Origin: Rubrivivax sp. | GTDB lineage: Bacteria > Pseudomonadota > Gammaproteobacteria > Burkholderiales > Burkholderiaceae_C | Reading direction: 5' to 3' | DNA length: 46,946 bases | NCBI GenBank assembly: GCA_016790435.1 | Contig: JAEUPE010000053.1 | Coordinates: 1-46,946 of the forward strand | Shown: positions 9,801 through 16,884 of the stretch, one piece after another | How positions within the stretch are numbered: the stretch's first letter is position 1 | Layout: every line of letters starts with the position of its first letter | The notes under the pieces: generated by a model | Database searches by the model: none | What the model was told of the DNA's origin: nothing | What the model saw: only the letters and a program-made list of their open reading frames with translations | Translations under genes and position numbers: made by a program

Positions 9801-10399
9801 CCGACCCAGCAGCCGCTGTAACGCGACAGCGCCCAGCCGAGCAGCGCATAGGGCACGAACTCGCTCACGTCGGCCGGGTACAGCACCGGCACCGACCACG
9901 CCGCCATCGCCTGCTGGCTGTGGTGGGCGATGGTCGAGCTCTTGCCCTGGTGGTCGTCGCCCATCACGGCGAGCACGCCTCCGTTGGGATGCGTGCCCAT
10001 GTAGTTGCCGTGCTTGATGGGGTCGCCCGAGCGGTCCACGCCCGGGCCCTTGCCGTACCACAGGCCGAAGACACCGTCGACGGCGGCATCGCCCATCACG
10101 GCCAGTTGCTGCGTGCCCCACACGGCCGTGGCGGCGAGGTCTTCGTTCACGCCGGGCGTGAAGGTGATGTCGGCCGCCGCGAGGGGCTTGTGCGCCGCCC
10201 ACAGGGCCTGGTCGAGCCCCCCGAGCGGCGATCCACGGTAGCCCGAGACATAACCGGCGGTGCTCAGGCCGGCCACACGGTCGCGTTCGCGCTGCACGAG
10301 CAGCGCCCGCACCAGGGCTTGGTTGCCGTTGAGCAGCGCGCGCGGCTGGCGCGTGTCGTACTTGTCCTCGAGGCGGACGTCTTTCAAGGCGGTGGGCAT
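6845..10399 (-). CDS. Fused indolepyruvate:ferredoxin oxidoreductase (alpha-beta-gamma type)
   Basis: This 1184-aa thiamine-diphosphate/iron-sulfur enzyme oxidatively decarboxylates aryl-pyruvates to aryl-acetyl-CoA in aromatic amino acid breakdown. The N-terminal pyrimidine domain has SGYRGSPLGGLD and FTPGVNEDLAAT. CSGCPHNTS follows, then the TPP-binding GDGTYYHSG near residue 503. An Fe-S segment CEGCGDCSTQSSC lies near residue 643, with more cysteines in CNKDYSCVKGFCP. The gamma-like domain opens with IPGIGGTGVITVG near residue 735. This single-chain layout of about 1,190 aa is the form common in aerobic proteobacteria, unlike archaeal IorA/IorB. I took the ATG at 10399. An upstream extension of 13 residues is open but not protein-like. 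Confidence 0.92.
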   Translation of the reverse strand: MPTALKDVRLEDKYDTRQPRALLNGNQALVRALLVQRERDRVAGLSTAGYVSGYRGSPLGGLDQALWAAHKPLAAADITFTPGVNEDLAATAVWGTQQLAVMGDAAVDGVFGLWYGKGPGVDRSGDPIKHGNYMGTHPNGGVLAVMGDDHQGKSSTIAHHSQQAMAAWSVPVLYPADVSEFVPYALLGWALSRYSGCWVGFKVVNETVEQAMTCDLDAASMKIERPEKGPGAVPPEGIHYRGTFTPAADEMILRRYKLPLVQRFARANRIDRVMLGDAAPGGTARLGIVAAGKTWHEVRAALRFLGLDGEARARAVGLAVYKVGLLWPLEPEGLAEFAAGKKELFFVEDKAAFVEPQAAAILYNHAERPRITGKADESGAPLLNSDVGFEALDLAQVIAARLQANGLWDDALQQRLEAARSCQRVLMAVASPADVRRTPFFCSGCPHNTSTRLPEGSKALAGIGCHGMAVFRPGTMLPTQMGGEGANWVGLHRYTTRPHIFQNLGDGTYYHSGLLAIRLAASSGANITYKILYNDAVAMTGGQPIDGPISPVAIAHQVLAEGVQKLVVVTDDTTRHEGTAWPAGVRVEHRDRLDAVQRELRDTPGCTVLLYEQTCAAEKRRRRKKGAFPDPDRRMFIYDAVCEGCGDCSTQSSCVSIEPKETTLGRKRAINQSTCNKDYSCVKGFCPSFVTVEGGKPRRAKLTEAPEALFAQLPEPAVAAFGGESRDEAFGVMIPGIGGTGVITVGAVLAMAAHLEGKAASTYDMTGLSQKNGAVYSHLQVAPATAALRTHRLGLGDAALVLGFDMVAALQEESFRTLDPARSRFIGNHRVQPTAALTMNPDAKIDFGLLARKVNEKLGAADKAGSGGADRVHYLDATGLATALMGDAVYTNFLLVGAAMQLGWLPLSLAAVQRALELNGVQVEANLRALQYGRLAVHDAAAIGRLLGAQSSSLRSATPAVAQTLDEVIAERTRLLSDYQDAAYAARYAALVQRVREAERRAAGSEGELSLAVARYFAKLMAYKDEYEVARLYSRPEFRQRLQAEFDGVRELRFNLAPPLFAKRDAETGQLKKQEYGPWMLTAMGWLARLRFLRGGAFDVFGRTEERRAERALVDDYERRIDSLLGGLSRERLALAVQVAAVPEQIRGFGHVKERHLREAVAVWEGLAGQWADEPVAVRVARAA

Positions 10400-10482
10400 G
10401 GCGTGCGCGGGCGGGCCGTGGGGCGATCGATGCCGCATTGTTGGTGACCGGGCGGGCCCGGTGCGCCCGGGCCGACACCTAG

Positions 10483-10593
10483 TGCACGTGCATGGCGTTC
10501 ACGGCAGCTGTGCGATGCGGCCGTGCGGCCTGGTTGTGCGGCCTGGTTGTGCGTCGCGCGCACGGCACGCCTCGTGCCAACCCCCATGGCACG
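10483..10593. promoter_or_regulatory. Symmetric sites in the divergent oxidoreductase/ABC intergenic region
   Basis: The 238-bp gap between the divergent starts at 10399 and 10638 holds a perfect palindrome TGCACGTGCA (10483-10492). It also holds a 13-bp tandem GTGCGGCCTGGTT (10523-10548) and CGTGCC-N9-GGCACG (10573-10593). These could be operators. No regulator gene is nearby. A TACAAG element at 10610-10615 may be a -10 box for the ABC operon. Confidence 0.35.
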
Positions 10594-10637
10594 GTTCACG
10601 GCCTTGTCATACAAGTGAGGCCCACTGCACCTGCTCC

Positions 10638-11444
10638 ATGCTCCCGCGCCTCGTCACCGGGCTCTACCTCGCCTACCTGATCGCGCCGATCGCCCTGCTC
10701 TTCGTCGGCTCCTTCGGCGACCTGTGGCTCAACACCTTGTGGCCCACGGGCCTCACCGGCCGCTGGTACCTGGAAGTGGCCAACGACCCGAGCTTCCGGC
10801 GTGCCTTCGTCGCCAGCCTCACGGTGGGCGGCCTCACCTGCGCGGCGTGCCTGGCCATCGGGTTGCCGCTCGCCTATGCCGTGTTCCGCACGCGCAGCGC
10901 GCGCATCCGGGCGCTGGCCAGTGTGCTGTACCTGATGCCCGTGGCGCTGCCGCCGCTGGTACTGGCCTTCGGCTTCATCCTCGTCTTCTCGTCGGACACG
11001 CTGCCCTGGCTCGGCAGCCTGTGGCTGCTGGTGGCCGGGCACATCGTGCTTGGGCTGCCCTACTTCCTGCAGGCCGTGGTGGCCGACATGCAGCGCCTCA
11101 ACCTGCACGTGTTGGAGGAGGCGGCCGAGTCGCTGGGCAGCAGCGGCATGCAGCGCTTCCTGCACATCGTGCTGCCCTCGCTGCGGCACTCCATCCTCTC
11201 CGGGCTCATCGTCGTGGCGGCGCTGTCGATCGGCGAGTTCCAGTTCTCCAACCTCGTGGCCGGGTTCCTCAACCGCACCTACCCGGTGGTGCTGCTGCAG
11301 GCCTTCTACGGCGCCACGGGCTTTGCCTGCGCGGCCACGGTCATCCTGCTCGTGCTGGCGCTCGCGGCATCGGTGGCCGGGGCGCTGTCGACGCAGCGTG
11401 CCACGCACCTGTCGGCGGGCGCGCCGCGTCCGGCGAGGGCGTGA
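10638..11444 (+). CDS. ABC transporter permease (Fe3+/2-aminoethylphosphonate/polyamine type)
   Basis: This 268-aa inner-membrane permease has about six hydrophobic segments. The cytoplasmic EAA loop reads EEAAESLGSSGMQRF and contacts the ATPase. It is the first gene of a run of permease, ATPase, binding protein, second permease and LOG-like protein. Its stop overlaps the ATPase start (TGATG at 11442-11446). The start is the ATG at 10638, where the transmembrane region begins. The longer open frame from 10260 would run over the divergent gene's promoter. The PotB/PotC-like fold and the partner binding protein point to a small charged solute. The exact substrate is not readable. Confidence 0.88.
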   Translation: MLPRLVTGLYLAYLIAPIALLFVGSFGDLWLNTLWPTGLTGRWYLEVANDPSFRRAFVASLTVGGLTCAACLAIGLPLAYAVFRTRSARIRALASVLYLMPVALPPLVLAFGFILVFSSDTLPWLGSLWLLVAGHIVLGLPYFLQAVVADMQRLNLHVLEEAAESLGSSGMQRFLHIVLPSLRHSILSGLIVVAALSIGEFQFSNLVAGFLNRTYPVVLLQAFYGATGFACAATVILLVLALAASVAGALSTQRATHLSAGAPRPARA

Positions 11445-12544
11445 TGGCCACCGGCCCGGGCAGCTCAATCCAGGCCGGCGCCGGCGACATCGCCGTCGAG
11501 CTCGACCGCGTCAGCTTCCGCTACCCCGGCGGCAAGGCCGGCATCTTCGAGCTCTCGCTGCAGATCCGCCCCGGCGAGCTCGTCGTGTGCATCGGGCCCT
11601 CGGGCTGCGGCAAGACGACGCTGCTCAAGCTCATCGCCGGCTTCTTCCGGCCCGAAGCCGGCCGGGTGCTGCTCGCCGGGCAGGATGTCACCGCGGCGCC
11701 CGTGGCCTCGCGCGGCTGCGGCATCGTCTTCCAGTCGTATGCACTGTTCCCGCACATGCGCGTGTGGGAGAACATCGCCTACCCGCTGCGCGTGCGCGGC
11801 ATGCCGGTGGCGCAACGGCGACGCAAGGCCCTGGAGATGCTCGAGATGGTGGGCCTCGCCGACGCCGCCGACCGGCTGCCCGCGCAGCTCTCCGGCGGCC
11901 AGCAGCAGCGCGTGGCGCTGGCGCGTGCGCTCGCCTTCGAGCCGCGTGCGCTGCTGCTCGACGAGCCGCTGTCGGCGCTCGACGCTGCCACGCGCGTGGC
12001 CATGCGCGACGAGGTGCGACGCATCCAGAAGCTGCACCACATCGCCGCGCTCCTGATCACGCACGACCAGGACGAGGCGCTGTCGCTGGCCGACCGCGTG
12101 GCCGTGCTGAAGGACGGCCGCCTGGTCCAGTTCGACACGCCCGCCGCCATCTACGACCGGCCGGTGGACGACTTCGTGGCCGGCTTCGTCGGCCGCGCCA
12201 ACGTGCTGGCCGGCACCACCGCCGGGCCGCAGGGCGCGGTCTTTCCGCTCGGCACGATGCGCACGCCGGCGCACGGCCGTGCCGACGGCGCGCCGCTCAA
12301 GGTGCTGATCCGCCCCGAGCGGCTGGAGCCGGTGGCCGAGGGTGCGGCGAAAGGTGCAGCGGATGGCCCGGGCGGCGTCAATGTCTTCCCCGCACGCGTG
12401 CTCAAGGATCGCTTCTTCGGCGCCACGCGCCAGCTCGACCTGGCCATCGGCGAGGCGGTGCTCAAGCTCGAGACCACCTCGCGCGAGCCGGTGAGGCGGG
12501 TGCGCATCCCCGTGGATGCGATCCAGTTCCTGACCCGCGACTGA
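11444..12544 (+). CDS. ABC transporter ATP-binding protein with C-terminal TOBE domain
   Basis: This 366-aa ATPase energises the flanking permeases. It shows Walker A GPSGCGKTT, Q-loop FQSYALFPH, signature LSGGQQQRVALARAL, Walker B LLLDEPLSALD and H-loop THDQDEA. A C-terminal TOBE-like region (about residues 240-366, with LKVLIRPERLEP) is typical of the PotA/FbpC/PhnT/MalK subfamily. The ATG overlaps the upstream permease stop, so expression is probably coupled. The binding protein follows 56 bases after the stop. Confidence 0.93.
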   Translation: MATGPGSSIQAGAGDIAVELDRVSFRYPGGKAGIFELSLQIRPGELVVCIGPSGCGKTTLLKLIAGFFRPEAGRVLLAGQDVTAAPVASRGCGIVFQSYALFPHMRVWENIAYPLRVRGMPVAQRRRKALEMLEMVGLADAADRLPAQLSGGQQQRVALARALAFEPRALLLDEPLSALDAATRVAMRDEVRRIQKLHHIAALLITHDQDEALSLADRVAVLKDGRLVQFDTPAAIYDRPVDDFVAGFVGRANVLAGTTAGPQGAVFPLGTMRTPAHGRADGAPLKVLIRPERLEPVAEGAAKGAADGPGGVNVFPARVLKDRFFGATRQLDLAIGEAVLKLETTSREPVRRVRIPVDAIQFLTRD

Positions 12545-12600
12545 GGCACGCCCGATCTCCCATCGCGTTCACCCACCCCCGCAACCACGAGGAGCCTGAA

Positions 12601-13701
12601 ATGAAGACGACACGCAGAACCCTCCTGCTGGCCGGTGCCAGCGCCGGTGCCCTCGGCACGCTGCCGGCCCGGCTCTCGGCGCAGGCGCAGAACGTGACCA
12701 ACACGCCCGAGCTCTACGCCGGCGAGAAGGCGCTGTACGAACTGGCGCGCAAGGAAGGCATGGTGGTCAGCTTCGACACCGGCCCCACCTGGGCCAACTG
12801 GGCGGCGCAGTTCCGCGCCTTCAAGGCCCGCTACCCCGAGGTGGAGATCGTCTACAACGACCTCGGCTCCGCCGCCACCGTGGTGGCGCTGGACAAGGCG
12901 CGCAACCGGCCGCAGGCCGACACGGCCTACTACTTCGCCGCCTCGGCCGTGGACGCGGCCGACAAGGGCCTGGTGGCCCCGTTCAAGCCGGTCAACTTCG
13001 ACAAGCTGCCCGAGGTCTTCAAGCACCCCGAAGGGCGCTGGTTCACGATCCACTCGCTGACCATCGCCTTCGTCGTCAACACCAAGCTCGTGAAGAACGT
13101 GCCGCAGAGCTGGGCCGACCTGCTCAAGCCCGAGTACAAGAACACGGTCGTCTACCTCGACCCGCGCTCCACGGGCGTGGGCCAGGTGATGACCTTCGCC
13201 GCCAACTTCGCCACCGGCGGCGACATGACCAACGTCAAGCCCGGGCTCGACTACCTCGGCCAGCTGCACAAGGCCGGCAGCGTGCTGCGCGTGCTCGGCA
13301 CCACGCCCTATGCGCAGTTCGTGAAGGGCGAGATCCCCATCTGGATCTCCTACGAGAACGACGGCCTCAAGGCCAAGTACACCGACGGCCTCGGCGACGC
13401 CGTGGCGGTGGTGGTGCCGAAAGAGGCGTCGGCCGCTGCGCCCTACGGCATCAGCCTCGTCGAAAAGGGCCCGAACCCCAACGCCGGCAAGCTGTGGCTT
13501 AACTTCATCATGAGCGACTTCGGCCAGGGCATCTTCGCCGAAGGCTTCGTGCGCCCGAGCGTGCCGGGCACGAAGCTGCCGGCGAGCGTGGCCGACAAGC
13601 TGCCGGCCTCGCCGCAGGTGCGGCCGCTGGACGTGCGCGCCGCCGCGGCCAAGAAGGCCGAGATCGACCAGGGCTACGCGGCGGCCACGGGGGCGCGCTG
13701 A
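12601..13701 (+). CDS. Periplasmic substrate-binding protein, ABC type (iron/phosphonate/polyamine-like)
   Basis: This 366-aa periplasmic solute-binding protein starts with a probable Tat-type signal (TTRRTLLLAG, cleaved near LSAQAQ). The mature two-lobe protein shows the family 1/6-like run VSFDTGPTWANW, YNDLGSAATV, PQSWADLLKPEYKN, VYLDPRSTG and IWISYENDG. A good Shine-Dalgarno GAGGAG (12589-12594) sits six bases before the ATG and decides the start. The strong site suggests higher expression than its neighbours, as is usual for binding proteins. The ligand is not assigned. I see no obvious Tyr-rich Fe3+ site, so a phosphonate or polyamine-like ligand is equally possible. Confidence 0.9.
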   Translation: MKTTRRTLLLAGASAGALGTLPARLSAQAQNVTNTPELYAGEKALYELARKEGMVVSFDTGPTWANWAAQFRAFKARYPEVEIVYNDLGSAATVVALDKARNRPQADTAYYFAASAVDAADKGLVAPFKPVNFDKLPEVFKHPEGRWFTIHSLTIAFVVNTKLVKNVPQSWADLLKPEYKNTVVYLDPRSTGVGQVMTFAANFATGGDMTNVKPGLDYLGQLHKAGSVLRVLGTTPYAQFVKGEIPIWISYENDGLKAKYTDGLGDAVAVVVPKEASAAAPYGISLVEKGPNPNAGKLWLNFIMSDFGQGIFAEGFVRPSVPGTKLPASVADKLPASPQVRPLDVRAAAAKKAEIDQGYAAATGAR

Positions 13702-13762
13702 GCGGGCGCGGCGGGCCGAACCGGGCGCGTCGAACCCCTCCGTGCCTCCGCCGGCCCGCCAC

Positions 13763-13818
13763 CGATGAGCCCGTAAATCCGTAAGTCCGCAAGTCCGTGA
13801 GCCCCTGAGCCGATGAGC
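13763..13818 (+). repeat. Seven 8-bp tandem units running into a start codon
   Basis: From 13763 the sequence steps in 8-base units of the form CCGTAAGT / CGATGAGC with small changes. The first and last units are both CGATGAGC. The last unit contains the ATG (13813) of the second permease. The first unit's ATG (13765) is 48 bases upstream and in the same frame, but a TAA stops it after three codons. No Shine-Dalgarno is evident. Confidence 0.7.
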
Positions 13819-14631
13819 CGCCCCACCCTGCTGCTGCTGGCCGCGCCGGCCATGTTGCTGCTGGCGCTGTTCTTCGGCCTGCCGCTGGCGGCGGTGGTGG
13901 TGGACGCGCTGCGCGACGGCCTCGGTGCCTTCGCCCGCGTCTTCGCGATGCCGGGCTTCTGGCCCTCGCTCGTGGGCAGCAGCGTGCTCACCGTGGTGGC
14001 CTCGACGTTGTCCATCGTCGTCGGCGTGGCGGTGGCACTGCATCTTTCGCGGCTGCCGGAGCAGCGGCGCACGCTGCTCGCCTTCGTCATCGCGTTGCCG
14101 CTCACGTTCTCCGGGCTCATCGTCGCCTACGGCTTCATCCTCACCTATGGCCGCGCCGGCCTGGTGACGCAGTTGCTGGCGCTGGCAGGCGGGGACGCCG
14201 CCGTCATCGGCAAGGCGCTCTTCACGCCGGTGGGGCTGGCGTTCGCATCGTCCTACTACCTGATCCCGCGCGTCGTCATGGGCCTGCTGCCGGTGTTCGT
14301 CAACTTCGACCGCGCGCAACTCGACGTGGCGCAGTCGCTCGGCGCCACGCCGGCGCAGGCGTTCCGCCAGGTGATGCTGCCGCAGCTCGCCGGGCCCATC
14401 GCCAGCAGCCTGTGCCTGATCGCGGCGGTGGTGTTCGGCGCCTACGGCACGGCGCTCGCGCTCGTCGGCACGCGCCTGCCGATCCTGCCGCTGCAGCTCT
14501 ACAGCCTCATCTCGGAGACCGGCACCGACTTCCCCGCCGCAGCCGCGCTGGCGCTGCTGATCACCGCCGCCTGCTCGGCCATCATGACCACCGGCGCGTG
14601 GTTCGGCAGCCGGCACGAGAAGCACCTGTGA
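13813..14631 (+). CDS. ABC transporter permease (second subunit of the same system)
   Basis: This 272-aa multi-pass inner-membrane protein pairs with the permease encoded at 10638. It has an N-terminal signal-anchor-like segment, about six hydrophobic helices and the EAA-type loop LDVAQSLGATPAQAFRQVMLPQL. Placing the second permease after the binding protein is a shuffled order for this family but fits one operon. The start codon lies in the last unit of an 8-bp tandem repeat and lacks a clear ribosome site, so translation may be weak or tuned. The stop overlaps the next ATG (TGATG at 14629-14633). Confidence 0.87.
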   Translation: MSRPTLLLLAAPAMLLLALFFGLPLAAVVVDALRDGLGAFARVFAMPGFWPSLVGSSVLTVVASTLSIVVGVAVALHLSRLPEQRRTLLAFVIALPLTFSGLIVAYGFILTYGRAGLVTQLLALAGGDAAVIGKALFTPVGLAFASSYYLIPRVVMGLLPVFVNFDRAQLDVAQSLGATPAQAFRQVMLPQLAGPIASSLCLIAAVVFGAYGTALALVGTRLPILPLQLYSLISETGTDFPAAAALALLITAACSAIMTTGAWFGSRHEKHL

Positions 14632-15164
14632 TGACGACGACCTTGCCTGACCTGATCGCCGAGGTGGCCAAGCGCCAGCGCGGCAGCCACCCGCTGCGCA
14701 TGCCAGTGGGCGTGATCGGCCCGCGCAACGCCACGCCGGCGCAGGTGGATGCCGCTCGCGCCGTCGGCCGCGGCATCGCCGAGATGGGGCTGGCACTCAT
14801 CTGCGGCGGCCGCGCCGGCGTGATGGAGGGCGCCTGCCAGGGCGCGGCCGAGGCCGGCGGCGTGGCCATCGGCGTGCTGCCCGATGCCGACGCCGCGCCC
14901 GCCAACCCCTATGCCACCGTGGTGCTGGCCACCGGCATCGGCGAGGCGCGCAACGCCATCATCGCGCGCGCTGCGCTTTGCCTGGTCGCCATCGGCGACA
15001 ACTTCGGCACCTTGAGCGAAGTGGCGCTCGGCCGCCAGTTCGGCAAGCTCGTCATCGGGCTCGAAGGCGCGGCGCAGGTCGAGGGCGTCGTGCAAGCCAC
15101 CTCGCCCGCCGATGCGCTCGAGCACGTGGCGCGCTGCGCGCTGGGTGCGCCGACCGGTTCCTAG
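14631..15164 (+). CDS. LOG/TIGR00725-like Rossmann (SLOG) protein
   Basis: This 177-aa cytosolic protein has the SLOG nucleotide-binding signature: GVIGPRNATPAQ, then ICGGRAGVMEGACQGA, GEARNAIIARAA and GTLSEVALG. Family members bind or hydrolyse nucleotide-sugar phosphates. Better known relatives are cytokinin-type phosphoribohydrolases, though the PGGxGTxxE form is replaced here by DNFGTLSE, as in the TIGR00725 group. It is translationally coupled to the ABC permease upstream, so it may act on the imported solute or a derivative. That link is inference from position. No function is proven for this subgroup to my knowledge. Confidence 0.8.
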   Translation: MTTTLPDLIAEVAKRQRGSHPLRMPVGVIGPRNATPAQVDAARAVGRGIAEMGLALICGGRAGVMEGACQGAAEAGGVAIGVLPDADAAPANPYATVVLATGIGEARNAIIARAALCLVAIGDNFGTLSEVALGRQFGKLVIGLEGAAQVEGVVQATSPADALEHVARCALGAPTGS

Positions 15165-15198
15165 AGCCGAGACCGACGGTCTGCGCCGGCCACGCGGG

Positions 15199-15366
15199 CT
15201 ACCAGCGCTTGCGCCCCGCCGGCTTCGGCCCCTTGCGCTCGTTGCTGCGCTTGGCGGGCATGGTCGGTTGGGTGGTGGCAGGTGTGCCGGTGGCTGGCGC
15301 GCCGCTGCCAGGGGATGGCGGCTGCGCGTCGGGCACAGGCGCGGCGGCGGGTTTGCGGGAGTTCAT
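15199..15366 (-). CDS. Short Pro-rich protein with basic tail, hypothetical
   Basis: This 55-codon frame begins with MNSRKPAAAPVPDAQ, runs through a Pro/Ala/Thr-rich middle and ends in the strongly basic RSNERKGPKPAGRKRW. It sits alone in the 370-base gap between the LOG-like gene and the sugar-binding protein gene. The composition is not what random GC-rich reading usually gives (ordered Lys/Arg/Asn near the end), but no domain is visible. Overlapping frames of similar size exist on the same strand. I consider it possible rather than certain. Confidence 0.4.
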   Translation of the reverse strand: MNSRKPAAAPVPDAQPPSPGSGAPATGTPATTQPTMPAKRSNERKGPKPAGRKRW

Positions 15367-15486
15367 GGGCGCAGTATGACGCCAACCGCCGCGCGCTCCG
15401 ACAACGGCGCCGCGCCGCGCGCTACCGGGCGATCGACAAGGGCCTGTCGGGCATCGGGTCCGTCCGATCGCGGGGCCGACGCAAAA

Positions 15487-15496
15487 CAGGTACAAC
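15487..15496 (+). promoter_or_regulatory. CAGGTACAAC element upstream of the sugar-binding protein gene
   Basis: The 10-mer CAGGTACAAC recurs exactly at 18670-18679 in front of the partner permease gene. TACAAC could be a -10 box, placing a start about 30 bases before the ATG at 15535. No good -35 box is seen. Confidence 0.35.
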
Positions 15497-15534
15497 GCGC
15501 GACCCGTCTTGAAGTACTCGGAGAGGAGACCGAC

Positions 15535-16794
15535 ATGACCCGCCACCCCACGCTGCGCACGGCCCTGCTGGCCTCGGCCGCCACGTTGCTGCTCACCACC
15601 GCCGCCTTCGCTGGCGAGGTGGAAGTGCTGCACTGGTGGACCTCCGGCGGCGAGGCCAAGGCGGCCGCGGCGCTGAAGAGCACGATGCAGGCCAAGGGCC
15701 ACACGTGGAAGGACTTCGCGGTGGCCGGTGGCGGCGGCGACGCTGCGATGACGGTGCTGAAGAGCCGCGTCGTCAGCGGCAACGCCCCGGCCGCGGCACA
15801 GATCAAGGGCCCTTCGCTGCAGGAATGGGCGGCCGAGGGCGTGCTCGCCAACATCGACGGCGTCGCCCAGGCCGGCGGCTGGGACTCGTTGCTCCCCAAG
15901 GTGGTGAGCGACGTCATGAAGTACAAGGGCCACTACATCGCCGTGCCGGTGAACGTGCACCGCGTCAACTGGCTTTGGACCAACCCCGAGGCGCTGAAGA
16001 AGGCCGGCGCCAAGGTGCCGACGAACTGGGACGAGTTCTTCGTGGCGGCCGAGGCGCTGAAGAAGGCCGGCCTCGTGCCGGTGGCGCACGGCGGCCAGAA
16101 CTGGCAGGACTTCACCACCTTCGAGAGCGTGGCGCTGGGCGTCGGCGGCGCCGAGTTCTACAGGAAGGCGCTCGTGCAGCGCGACCCGGCGACGCTCGGC
16201 AGCGCGACGATGGAGCGGGTGCTTGCCACCTTCAAGCGCGTCAAGGACTACACGGACAAGAATGCTGCGGGCCGCGACTGGAACCTCGCCACCGCGATGG
16301 TCATCCGTGGCGAGGCCGGCATGCAGCTGATGGGCGACTGGGCCAAGGGCGAGTTCCTCGCCGCCGGCAAGGTGCCGGGCAAGGACTTCGTCTGCGCCGC
16401 CGCGCCCGGCACGGCCAACGCCTTCACCTTCAACATCGACTCGTTCGCGATGTTCAAGGTCAAGGGCGACGACAAGGTGAAGGCGCAGAACGACCTCGCC
16501 GCCGCCATCATGTCGACCGAGTTCCAGGAGCTGTTCAACCTCAACAAGGGCTCCATCCCCGCGCGGCTGGGCATGAAGATGGACAAGTTCGACGACTGCG
16601 CCAAGCTGTCGTCGAAGGACTTCGTCGACACCGCCAAGAGCGGTGGCCTCGTGCCCAGCATCGCGCACGGCATGGCCGTGCCCTCGGCTGTGGAAGGTGC
16701 GATGAAGGACGTCGTGAGCCAGTTCTGGAACGACGCGAAGATGAGCCCGAAGGACGCGATGACGCGCCTCGTGAGCGCAGCGAAGGCGAAGTAG
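15535..16794 (+). CDS. gtsA: Sugar ABC transporter substrate-binding protein (GtsA-like, glucose/mannose)
   Basis: This 419-aa periplasmic sugar-binding protein has a Sec signal ending near AAFA/GEVEV. The mature start EVEVLHWWTSGGE is followed by FAVAGGGGDAAMTVLKSR and AAAQIKGPSLQEW, which match the Pseudomonas GtsA glucose/mannose-binding type as I know it. NVHRVNWLW and MQLMGDWAKGEF are further family blocks. A strong GAGGAG (15523-15528) precedes the ATG. The matching permeases and ATPase lie at 18687-21542, separated by a minus-strand chemoreceptor gene. The sugar is inferred from similarity. Confidence 0.88.
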   Translation: MTRHPTLRTALLASAATLLLTTAAFAGEVEVLHWWTSGGEAKAAAALKSTMQAKGHTWKDFAVAGGGGDAAMTVLKSRVVSGNAPAAAQIKGPSLQEWAAEGVLANIDGVAQAGGWDSLLPKVVSDVMKYKGHYIAVPVNVHRVNWLWTNPEALKKAGAKVPTNWDEFFVAAEALKKAGLVPVAHGGQNWQDFTTFESVALGVGGAEFYRKALVQRDPATLGSATMERVLATFKRVKDYTDKNAAGRDWNLATAMVIRGEAGMQLMGDWAKGEFLAAGKVPGKDFVCAAAPGTANAFTFNIDSFAMFKVKGDDKVKAQNDLAAAIMSTEFQELFNLNKGSIPARLGMKMDKFDDCAKLSSKDFVDTAKSGGLVPSIAHGMAVPSAVEGAMKDVVSQFWNDAKMSPKDAMTRLVSAAKAK

Positions 16795-16884
16795 CCGCGG
16801 CTCGAGAGCGGTTTGGCGGCGCGGCGCCGGGCCGCCGCGGGCGAGCGGGCTGCGCCGGCGGCACGCCGGGTGCCCGCCTCCACT

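Noticed and set aside
7586-10447. 953-codon plus-strand frame opposite the indolepyruvate oxidoreductase
   Set aside because: Shadow frame with low-complexity Arg/His/Ala/Val content. The real gene on the minus strand has all cofactor motifs.
10492-10680. 62-codon frame in the divergent intergenic region
   Set aside because: It contains the 13-bp tandem and palindromes, has no protein-like features and overlaps the permease start.
13763-13818. CRISPR array
   Set aside because: Units are 8 bp with no spacers, and there are no cas genes.
12151-14796. 881-codon minus-strand frame across the ABC operon
   Set aside because: It spans three genuine plus-strand genes and their gaps and has shadow composition.
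16795-16884. Terminator between the sugar-binding protein and chemoreceptor genes
   Set aside because: Several overlapping GC-rich foldbacks are possible but no single clear stem or T-run, so I do not list one.
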